Assembly: GCA_024663395.1 (NCBI GenBank)
Contig: JANFAH010000029.1
Span: 682,001 to 746,000 of the forward strand
Direction: 5' to 3'
Length of the DNA stretch: 64,000 bases
From: Pisolithus tinctorius
Lineage: Eukaryota; Basidiomycota; Agaricomycetes; Boletales; Pisolithaceae
The first letter of the stretch is position 1. Every line of letters starts with the position of its first letter. Made by a program: the position numbers and the translations under genes. Below are positions 54,973 through 64,000 of the stretch, piece after piece. Under the pieces are notes generated by a model. The model searched no databases and was not told the DNA's origin. It was given only the letters and a program-made list of their open reading frames with translations.

Positions 54973-56779
54973 ATGTCCCAACAGGCTGAAACATCACAAA
55001 CCACCGCCGCCACTTCCCCTGTCGCTCTCCCGCATGAAATAGTCGCTAATGCCGCAGACATTGTCATGGCAGAGCTTTTGACACTCCATGACCATAGGAA
55101 CAAGCAATACTGGCAAAAAGCTATGCACATCATTTGGGAGCAGTTGGTTCGTCGCCTGCCGATCTATTTTTTCTCTGATATTTACAACATTCCAGACCCG
55201 TGTGCGCCCTTTGGTAGAGGAACTGCCCTCAAAATTCACCATCCCCACCCACATCATCGCCGCTGAAATGGTTATGAGAGATCCAGTGGTGCTTATGGTG
55301 GTGAAGGAGTGGCCAGACTTTGACAAGATCAGAGACACAACAGATGCTGATGTCGTGGACCATCCATGGTACCAGATTGGCTGGCCAGTCAATAAGGGTA
55401 AAGGGCACACAGTTCCATTGGAACCACTTCAGATAAGTGACACTGCTCCCACCGCTGCTGAAACTTTGGAAGAACCTCATGGCCGATCAACCAGTCGTGC
55501 TGCTCCTACAGGCACTCGGCCCAGAAGTAGAAGGCCACCGAAGCGTACAAGGTCAGTGGCAGCAAGTGATGTGGACGTTTCGACAGTGACTGCTGGAGCA
55601 TCTGCTGGTCATGGCCGCTTGATTGCAGCTCTTGCAACCCCTGCTGCTGGCTATATACCCATTGCCAAAGAAGACCGATGCGATAGGTGCACAGAGAAAA
55701 ACCTGCCATGTGCGGTCAAGCCCGGTTCTGCTTGTTGGCAGTGTAGCTGCCAGAAGTACAGGTGCAGTATCTTCGCTGGAGTGAAGGCTGCGCGGTCGCA
55801 GTCAAGGCAGCCCCGCAGTCGTGCTGTAACTGAGGCATCTGATGGAGCAGTGGAACGTCCCCAAACTGTCGCAGCCAACCGTCCCTCCAGCCAACACCGT
55901 CCTCAAAGCCCCTCACCACGGCCATCAGCTACGATATCCTCGGAACCTACCACTCCTGTGCGGCAGACCCACAAGCGGTGTGCAGCCACTAGAGGTATGA
56001 CACCCGCCACTGGGAAGGCAACCACCTCAGCCGCTGCAAGCTCCTGCAGGCAAAGTAAGTCCTCCATTTCCTTCAATCCACTATTCTTATTCAAGCCTAA
56101 CATAGTTTTTGATGGAGTGGTCATCGTCACTCCATCCTGGCGGCAGTCAGGTCGGCAGACATCAAGCCTGGCATCTCGGCGGGCGGCAACATCCCAAAGC
56201 CGCCTCACTACCCCATCATGCCCAGTGACGCCCAATGCCACCCCCATGGAGCGCATGGAAGAGGAGATTGCAGCATTGCGGCAGCAGCATATGGAGACAG
56301 TACAAGATCTCCTAGATACCTGCCATGAGCTTGCCGATACCCAATGGGCCCTTGCAGATACCCAGACCGAGTTGCAGACGCTTGCCGATGTTGTCAAGGC
56401 CTTATGGCAGCGCCTGTACCCTTTGCCACACTCCTCACCCGATGCACCTGGACCCTCCCACCCCTCTGCTGTCGGCTTTGCAATTACGAGTCATCAAGCA
56501 GTCATTCCCACTGATGGTGCAAGGATCCTTGACCTTGCACCCACTACGATGGTCCAGGAGGTTGCGATCAATACCAGCATCCTCCAGAGCCTCCCAGGTG
56601 ATATGCTTTTAGCCCCTTCTACTTTTCTGCCACCCACCCACCATTTTCCATACCCATCCACCACTGGAGTAGGAGAAGCCCCACCCCCTATCTATGTCTC
56701 TTTGGGGGCTGTTGCCAATGATGCCGGTGGAGACGATTCCAATGATCAGAATGCCGCTAATTGGATGGACGTAGATTAA
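54973..56779 (+). CDS. cysteine-cluster protein with coiled coil, KDZ island
   Basis: ATG at 54973 (MSQQAETSQTTAATSPVALP). Exon 1 runs to HIIWEQL (about 55143), with an intron to about 55192 (TTCCAG), then TRVRPLVEELPSKF. Around 55675-55770 it has CDRCTEKNLPC...CWQCSCQKYRC, with spacing C-x2-C-x6-C-x7-C-x2-C-x6-C. This is close to the fungal Zn2Cys6 binuclear cluster that binds DNA in transcription factors. It is flanked by basic Arg/Pro/Ser-rich stretches and followed by a heptad-rich segment (MERMEEEIAALRQQHMETVQ, TQWALADTQTELQTL) suggesting dimerisation. An in-frame intron GTAAGT...CATAG near 56055-56106 is possible. It might bind transposon ends or target DNA; that is inference. Confidence 0.6.
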
Positions 56780-57039
56780 CATGTCCATAGAATATACTAT
56801 TACCATTTTGTTGTCGCCATTCCTGAGAATGATTATCCCCGCTCGCTTTTGCTTTACATGGTGCAGATATGGTCTCTCTGGCGTATGCCATCCTATTGAG
56901 TCCAGCCAGGTGACTGCCCTTGCGATTTATAAATCCACTGGTACAGCTAAGCTAGTGCACACCAGCAGCACCCTCAAATCATGCATGATACTTTCCACAT
57001 ATGTCCTGCACAATTGCAATGGTTTAACCCTCTGACCCA

Positions 57040-57830
57040 GGTTGATGCCATGCAATCATGGCCTATGCCGCTTCATGCTGATGCCGCCTGCAAATAGTGC
57101 TCGACATTGCCCATTCTTGTCTATGCCACTCGATACTGGCGACACCCGACCCATACCACTACTGTTCCTGTGTATGCCGCCAGATGCTGTCGATACCCGC
57201 CCCCTGCTGGTACCTCATGTCCATGCTGCCAGCCCATTCCTGTCTATATGGCCGCTCATTTCTGTCTATGCCACCCGATGCTATTACCCCATTCCCGTAT
57301 TTGCCCCCTGATGCCGCCGACACCTGCCCTCTGCCGGTACCTCATATCCATGCCATCACTCCAGTCTCATCTGTGCTGCACGATTCCGCTGCGTGCCAGC
57401 CATCTCGCTGGCTGCCACTCAATGCTGCCGGCTTCTGCTCTGGACTAGTGATTACTGCTCCCTTCCTGCTACTGCTGTGTCATGCCAGTGAGTTCTGCTG
57501 GCAATACATGTTGCACTCTCCTCACTACCCCACCCTGTCTCTATATGCAAAACTATGCTGATGCATACTAGTGTATGTGGCCATATGCTTTTGCATCTTC
57601 ACCGGCTTACCACTTATGACACTGTCAGATGCAAGAAAATGCCACTTTTGCCTCAGTCATGCTCAGATGGTCCTTGCCACTGGTACTCGCCACTCCAGTA
57701 ATCCACCTGGCATTTGGTGCAATGGCATATCATGTTTCCACCATGTGCCGGGAGTTGCTGCTGTGTGCTGCTGTATGCCCCAGACATACTGTGTTGTCAT
57801 GTTGGGCTGCCCTATGTACACAATGCAGAT
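57040..57830. repeat. TGCC-rich subterminal repeats, right side
   Basis: No gene. Imperfect repeats of CTGCCGGTACCTCAT...TCCATGC and GATGC(C/T)GCC(G/A)(A/C)CACC words (for example 57205 and 57335), the complement in style of the GGCA-rich block at 18530-19160. Plus-strand ORFs here are repeat by-products. Confidence 0.5.
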
Positions 57831-58004
57831 CTAGTCTGGGCTATGCTATATATGTCCCTATGACATGATGATATTCTATTTGAAGCCTCTCCATGTGACA
57901 CCTAAAAATATAATTGTAGCCGATTCTGGTGTCATGCATGACAATACAATTGTAGCCAATCCTGAGTGACACATGACAACATAATCACAGCCAATCCCTA
58001 TGTT

Positions 58005-58849
58005 ACGGTGACAACTCATAGGTTGGCTCGACCTCTGCTGGCCCGTGTCACACGACCAATTGTCAACCTCCGCTGGCCATGTCACATGGCCTAACTAGGT
58101 ACATGGGCTCAGCACAACACCTCAAGGTTTCTGCCCCACATAATGAGCTGTTGATATGTTGTAGGTACAGAGCCATCCTCCAAGCTGATTCCTTTTTAAT
58201 TGCCCATGTCAAAGATATCAAAAATGCAAGCACTTTTTTTGTTTTAGCCCCTAAGATACTTTCCAGTTTTTCAGAGCCTTTCAGACACTGCATGGATGAT
58301 CAAATTACATGCGAATACACTTATTATGACCACTACACCATGTCAGATTAGATTACCAGTGCCAAAAAGCCCAGAAAAATATTTTTTCAGGGTGTAACAC
58401 AGGGAGGAGGCAATTGTGCCACTACACTTGAAGCACCCAATCCCAACCTATCAACTTTTGATATGTCGTAGGGACACATGGCCCCTTCAAGGGGACACAA
58501 TAAATAGATAGATATGTCCAATATATCAAAAAAGCGTTCGCTTTTTCTGTTTTTCCCCCTATCCCACTTTGCAATCATTTAGGCCCATTAGGATGGGCAT
58601 AAAAGCATTCATTTATGGTCTAATACACTGATAGTACATCTGACTATCATATACATTGCCCACAGGGCAGAGACAGAGTCCAGGAAGGAAGGGGAGGCTG
58701 GGGGCAATGAGGGCAGTGTGTGGGAATGTTGGATATCAGGCACATGCCAAATGAGGACATGTTTTGGGAGTAGTGGCTGCGCTTTTTTATGCTTATGTAA
58801 TTACATAAAATGCGGAGGAGTGGGGATTTGTGGGGAGAAACTCCCAAGG
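58005..58849. repeat. KDZ right terminal inverted repeat
   Basis: Reverse complement of the left repeat without the foldback insertion. It runs from CATAGGTTGGCTCGACC (58018) through CCCTATCCCACTTTGCAATC (58557) and GGACATGTTTTGGGAGTAGT (58755) to ATTACATAAAATGCGGAGG at about 58800-58818, with a fading match to CTCCCAAGG at 58849. Confidence 0.8.
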
Positions 58850-59030
58850 GGAGGGAGTGGGCAGATCTCAGACCTGCACTACTAGTATACTGACACATCA
58901 CTACTGGTATAAGGGAGTTAGGCAGTCTTGCATCACAGTAATGCTACAATTATCACACTTTGATGCATCAAAATGACGCTATAGCCTGGGATGTCAAAAA
59001 AAGCATCTCAACTTGCAGGGTGCAGTGACC
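58850..59030. other. no recognisable feature
   Basis: Flank just outside the transposon. I see no gene, repeat or clear target duplication. Confidence 0.3.
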
Positions 59031-59180
59031 TTGTAAACAAGGTGATGACCATGTGACCTACAACTGAACAAACTGCATGAATGTATGATTGCATAACCTA
59101 CAACTGAATGAACTGCACGACCTTCGGACTGCATGAATGTGTGACCGTGTGACCTACGACCGAACGAACTGCATGACTGC
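59030..59180 (+). repeat. short tandem repeat, about 60 bp unit
   Basis: Three degenerate units of the form GTGACCTACAACTGAACAAA-CTGCATGAATG, near 59052, 59094 and 59147. No coding signal. Confidence 0.55.
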
Positions 59181-59973
59181 AGTGTCCGGTGTCCTCCTAA
59201 CCGACGGTACTTCCTAACTTCGAAGATACGTGCTGCATGTCCACGTGACCTCCGGAAAAAGTTCCAACTTTCGGCCGTACGGAAGCGCGATTGTCCGGCT
59301 TTCCATACAAATCAGGCCTAACACAGCCACAATTCTCTCCCCCCGCAAGGTAACCTGTCTGATACATTTTCAATCAACCACTATCCTCAACCGGGAATCA
59401 GCGCTGTTGTGCATGTATTACTCGATTCCGAAAAACCGAATCCTGCTTTGTTTGCGGAACAAGGGTGGTCACTGCCCTCCAGTCCTTTGCATACCTCGTG
59501 TTGTGCGTCTTGAGGTATGTCAAGCACTTCGTTATAATCAGTGGCGTTTTCCTTCGCTGACTTGATAAGTCTCGGTTGAATGTAAATCTCATCGTCCGTT
59601 ACACACAGAGAGAAGAGAGGTGGCTTGTTCTCTACTGCTTTCCTCCCCTCAAAGGCCATGGGACACCGCCGAGAAGTGGCAAGGACGAGGATGACCATGC
59701 TCGAAGAGTTTTTGTTTTCCACGCGGAGTGCTGGCTGCCTGTTAGCGCGTTCAAGTTCCCATCTGTGTAATCCTCGTGCCATGAGTGTCCTTCCTTGTAG
59801 TGCTATACCAAATTCAGTGCAGTGCCCCAGCCCCGCCTTCTTGCAGCATTCTCCTGCGTTTCCTCATGTCTCCGTCACAGGTAAACCCACCTGTTCTTCA
59901 CGCGCTCCTTCAGCTAATAGCGGATTAGAGTCGCTCTCTATCTCGCTCTCCAATAAGGCGTGGGGTTGACGGA

Positions 59974-61774
59974 GTGGAAGGGGAGTCCTCCACGTTTACG
60001 GCCGCCACCATCGTTTCAGCTCCTTTGGGCAATGCGTCTGAATGCGAGCCGTACGAGGATGATCGTCGCACACCGCTGAGAAGAAATTGGAATGTCAACG
60101 CCTGGCTAGACAGGCTTCACTTGCTTCCCACCACCCGTCGAGATGGCACCGCCGTCGACCTTGAAAGTAGGTGCGATGAAGCAAGTGAGCAAATTCCGCT
60201 TCCAACATCGCTGATTGAAGAAGTTGTGGTTGGCCCGGACGATATCATTATTGCGTGCGTCCGTGTAGTTCACTTATGGATACTAGACCCTAATGATCAA
60301 CGGCAGTGTCATGGGTCCCACCGGCGCCGGAAAGACCAGTGAGCATTGCGCACGTTTCTACATTTTTTCCTCAATGAATGCACTAGTCATCGACTGCGCA
60401 CTTGGAAGACCTGATGCTGATTGTGGGGCGACTTCCCATACAAAGGAAGTGCGCCCTGTCCGAATTCCCCGCTTCGACGGCGTTCGCGACATTGTTTTGG
60501 TTGACCCACCAGGATGCAACAATTCATTCATGACAGATTTCCAGGTTCTCTGGGAAATTGCAGAGTGGTTGAATGCGGTGTAAGTAGCTCGCTTGGCTGC
60601 AAGCGATTCCAGTTCTGATAAGGTTTTAGGTATAGAAAAGGCGTCAAATTGAGCGGTACCCTATATTTCCATCGGATTTCAGACACCAGCATTCAAGAGG
60701 CGCCCTCAAGGAACTACAACATTTTCAAAGAACTATGTGGCAAAGACAACTGCAAGAATGTCATATTCGTTACCACGATGTGGGATCAAGTATGGGAAGA
60801 GTTCGGCTCGGAACGCGAACAGGATCTACAGTCTGACTTCTGGCAGGCGATGATCAGTCTAGGATCAACCACTCGCCGCTTCGAAAGGACCACCGAATCT
60901 GCTTGGGATATAATTAACTCGGTTGCTATTTCACCGCTGGCTGAGCGCCGCCCGCTTCAAATCCAACGGGAAATGGTAGATAAACATCTATCGCTTGACA
61001 GAACATCTGCAGGAAGAACGATTTTAGACAGGCTTCTCAGTCTCAGGCCCCGCTCCGAAGGGCTTCTCGCACGGATTAAAAAGGCTACAGGGAGGCCGAG
61101 TTATCAGACGACGAAGATCACTGTCACCTTCACCTATGATCCCACCGATGCGGAGTCCGTTGAGACGGGAATATACAGTTCTGGAACTTGCAGCGTGGAA
61201 GGTTATCGAAGTGCTTTACCGCAGATAATAACCGCTTTGCGGACCGCCTTTGACGCACCAGAAGTTGCCCATATCGATTATCTGAAGGACGCAATCGCAC
61301 CATGTCTTAGCATTGCTCTGTCCATTGAGGCAAGTGAGTCGGCGCGTGATGTTGAAGAGATTTGTTGATCCCTTTATTAAAGACCATGACGGGAACGCAC
61401 CATGCGCATTTCCAAGTTTTGGAAACCGCTACGCTGCTGATAAATGCTGCCGTTGACCGTGCGAAAGAGACAACGTTCTCGCCAGATATACAGGCAGCGG
61501 TCAGCAAGTTTGCGAAGTATGATGATGACAAATGTCACATGTATAAACTTAATACCTTGCCAGGGAAATAAACCAGGTGCAGGAAATCATCCAGGATCTC
61601 GCCCAAAGGACACCTGAAGCACGACGTGTCCTTCAATCGACAGATGTCCGTATCATTTCTTTCTGCGCACATTCGATACGCCAGGTGCGCGAGGTCCTCA
61701 CGGTACGTGCAAAGGCCTACCTGTGTCGCTTGCGGCTGATAACTTCTGCAGTCGGCATCCTCCATAAAATATGA
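59974..61774 (+). CDS. P-loop GTPase, AIG1/G-domain type, copy 1
   Basis: The coding region starts at or before 59974; no good ATG is in frame, so the first exon may lie upstream. Exons up to 60254, 60307-60338, 60387-60579 and 60630 onward have clean GT...AG introns. Motifs: Walker A VMGPTGAGKT (exon 2), DIVLVDPPG as the DxxG/Walker B element (exon 3), KLSGTLYFHRISD, KELCGKDNCKNVIFVTTMWD (TTMWD in place of a T/NKxD base motif) and TTESAWDIINS. This pattern fits the AIG1/IMAP-like G-domain proteins common in mushroom genomes. Later exons (KTMTGTHHAHFQVLETATLL; QEIIQDLAQRTPEARRVL) give a helical C-terminus to about 61770. Role unknown. Confidence 0.65.
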
Positions 61775-62740
61775 CCTCCGTGGTATCGACAAAGGTTTGG
61801 TGGCCCTGAAACGGGCCTTGGAGATTGTTGGTACTTTCTCCTTTTCGTGCCTCGGAGTAATCATCTTATGTGCATCGATTAGGACAACTGCAGTTGCGGC
61901 ATTCCCGTAGAGCCAGAGCAAGCCCTTTCATCCTAAATACCGTATTGTAAGCGGCTGCGTCAACTTCTCACTCTCCAGGCAAGGTTTGGGCAACCGCCAT
62001 TGATCGTATTACCCATTTGCAAGTACGACATTCATGTATATGTTCGTTTTTGTGTCCCTAGATGTTCTGTACAATGTGATTCTCCCCCTTCCCATTCCAT
62101 GCTACATGTTATGCGGTTCAAGTGATCGTCTTTTGCAGGTCCGTGTCGTGGTCCATCTTTTTTGCCTCACAATTCAGAAGTATACCTCCTTTTTGACCCT
62201 GTAGCCCCTGCAAAAATCTGTCTGTTTCGAAATGTCAAATAAAAAAAATTCCTAACCAAGGACTGTCAAACTGCAAGCTTGGAATCCAGAGTCACTAGTC
62301 ATAGAGCGGAGAAAAGGTGCGTGAATAACGAATAGCATTCGAAATAAGAGTATATACACAACTGCGGGCTTCAAAACCATTCTGCGCCTGTGAAGGGATT
62401 TCCACGGGGGCGACTGTATATCATCCCCAAGACTGGGTACGTGTGCATCCACTGGTCCGCATGTTCCAAAGGACTTATTTGAACTCGCGCCCACTGGTGA
62501 CGTTACCTGCGTGAGATTTCAATCAACCACACCATCCCCAACCGACAAGTAATGGTGTTTTGTGTGTGTGTGCTCGATCTTGAAAAACCAGTGGTCCGTT
62601 TGCGGAACAAAGGCGGTCACTGCCTTCCAATACGCATCATACCTTGAGGCCTTATACCTTAAGGCCTTATGCCGTGCGCCTGCGACTCGTCAATGACCTC
62701 GTTATGATGTGACGCAAGGCGTTTACTTGACGAGTCTCTG
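61775..62740. other. intergenic region between GTPase copies
   Basis: No gene supported. Its last 220 bases (from about 62520) resemble 59370-59500, marking the start of the duplicated unit. Confidence 0.4.
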
Positions 62741-62984
62741 ATGAACGTAAAGTGGCAAGGACAAAGATGTCATAGTTGGTCGTCTTCGTGTGGGCGGCCT
62801 GTTATGCAGTGCCATGGCAAATGCACGGTGCCGGCAGTCCTCCCAGCCTTGCCCCAGCATTCTCCTGCGCTTCCTTATGTCTCCGTCGCAGGTAAACCCA
62901 CCTGTCCTTCACGCGCTCCTTCAGCTAATAGCGGATTAGGGTCGCTCTCTATCTCGCTCTCCAATTAGGCGTGGGGTTGACGAT

Positions 62985-64000
62985 GTGGAAGGGGAGTCCT
63001 CCACGTTTGCGGCCGCCACCATCGTTTCAGCTCCTTTGGGCAATGCATCTGAATGCGATCCGTACGAGGATGATCGTCGCACACCGCTGAGAAGCAATTG
63101 GAATGTCAACACCTGGCTGGACAGGCTCCACTTGTTTCCCAGCACCCCTCGCGATGACACTACTGTCGACCACGAAAGCAGGTATGATAAAACGAGGGAG
63201 ATACTGCCGCCCCCTACATCACCCACTGAGGAAATCACCATTACCCCAGACGATATCGTCATTGCGTGCGTCCGTGTAGCTCACTCATGGATGCTGGACC
63301 TTAGTAATCAAAAACAGTGTCATGGGCCCCAGTGACTCGGGGAAGACCACAGTAAGCATCCCGCACATTTCTAAACATCCTCCTAAATGAATGTACCTAG
63401 TATATTGACCGCGCAGTCGGAAGACCCGATGTGGGCTGTGGATCGACTTCCTGCACAAAGGAAGTGCGCCCTGTCCGATATCCCCACTCCGATGACGGTC
63501 GCAACATTATCTTGGTTGATACACCGGGGTGCAATGATACATTCATGCCAGATTTCCAGGTTCTTGGGGAAATCACACAGTGGTTGAATGCGATGTAGGT
63601 AGTTTGCTTGGTTTAAAGCGATTCCAATTCTGATATCGTTGTAGCTACAGAAAAAACGTCAAATTGAGCGGCATCCTGTATTTCCATCGAATTTCGGACT
63701 ACAGAATTAGAGAAGCCCCGTCAAGGAGCTACCAAATCTTCAAAGAGCTTTGTGGCAGAGATACCTGCAAGAATGTCATATTCGTTACCACAATGTGGGA
63801 CGAAGTATCAGAAGAGGTTGGCTCGCAGCGTGAACAGGAACTGCAGTCTGATTTCTGGCGAGCAATGATCAAGTTGGGATCGACCACTCACCGCTTCGAA
63901 GGGACTGCCGAATCTGCTCGGAAAATAATCAACTCCGTCTCTATTTCACCGCCGGCTGAGCGGCGCCCACTTCAAATCCAGCGTGAAATGGTAGATAAAC
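62985..64000 (+). CDS. P-loop GTPase, AIG1/G-domain type, copy 2 (partial)
   Basis: Tandem copy of the gene at 59974, offset by about 3011 bp, with the same exon layout. The opening (GTG GAA GGG GAG) again lacks an ATG in frame. The Walker A reads VMGPSDSGKTT, so the G-x4-GK-T core is kept although GA is replaced by DS. LVDTPGC keeps the DxxG element, closer to the usual form than copy 1. KLSGILYFHRISD-like and VIFVTTMWDEV follow. The gene runs off the end of the window before its C-terminal part. Confidence 0.65.

Larger units (their letters stand above)
15903..58849. mobile_element. large KDZ-class DNA transposon with TET/JBP gene
   Basis: The region is bounded by long inverted repeats (16175-17775 and 58005-58849) and contains a KDZ transposase, a TET/JBP oxygenase, a divergent companion gene, a cysteine-cluster gene and two unknown genes. 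KDZ (Kyakuja-Dileera-Zisupton) transposons and their physical link to TET/JBP genes are known from basidiomycetes. Here the whole reaches about 42.9 kb because of later insertions. Removing the LTR elements at 19877, 20765, 24571 and 40945 and the foldback at 16930 leaves about 16.4 kb. Exact termini and target duplication could not be fixed: the left end merges with the 22-bp array and the right end fades after CTCCCAAGG at 58849. Confidence 0.7.

Noticed and set aside
57097..57561. 154-codon Cys/Pro-rich ORF
   Set aside because: Generated by the TGCC-rich repeats; no start context, domain or exon structure.

Overview
This window is nuclear DNA of a fungus, very probably a basidiomycete of the Agaricomycetes. 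The genes carry many introns of about 45 to 60 nt (GT...AG, often with a CTAAC-like branch point). The families seen (WD40, F-box, RING, AIG1-like P-loop GTPases, KDZ transposase, TET/JBP oxygenase, Gypsy elements) are typical of mushroom genomes. I cannot name the species. No tRNA, rRNA or CRISPR array was seen.

Bases 1-15700 are an ageing gene-poor stretch: a broken RING-finger gene, a solo LTR (2933-3646), two divergent WD40 genes that each end in a membrane helix (3898-5505 minus, 5865-7497 plus), a frameshifted F-box gene (7899-9626 minus), a few unrecognised ORFs, and a conserved gene of unknown function (13009-15197 minus) with stop codons. Many of the stops are TGA where CGA would keep the frame.

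Bases 15900-58850 look like one very large KDZ-class DNA transposon. Long inverted repeats lie at about 16175-17775 and 58005-58849. Between them are a TET/JBP-type 2OG-Fe(II) oxygenase gene (19275-23010 and upstream, minus), an unnamed coiled-coil gene (23519-24300, minus), the KDZ transposase with its cysteine cluster (36079-39249, minus), a divergent companion gene (39744-53665, plus), a small unknown gene (53726-54632, minus) and a cysteine-cluster gene (54973-56779, plus). The core is only about 16.4 kb. The rest is later insertions: a foldback element in the left repeat, two solo LTRs inside introns of the oxygenase gene, an 11.5-kb autonomous Gypsy element in the end of the transposase gene (24571-36074), and an 11.7-kb gag-only LTR element in the companion gene (40945-52657) that itself holds a 7.75-kb LTR element (43919-51668). 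That innermost element has a 1978-codon ORF joining a gag domain, a tandem array with intron-like modules and a captured piece of a sterol dehydrogenase (ERG26-like) gene.

Five LTR insertions share 4-bp target duplications that are all centred on CG, and differences between paired LTRs are almost all CpG transitions. With the TET/JBP gene present, CpG methylation and its deamination are a likely theme here, though this is inference.

Bases 58850-64000 hold a short tandem repeat and two tandem copies of a P-loop GTPase gene; the second runs off the end.
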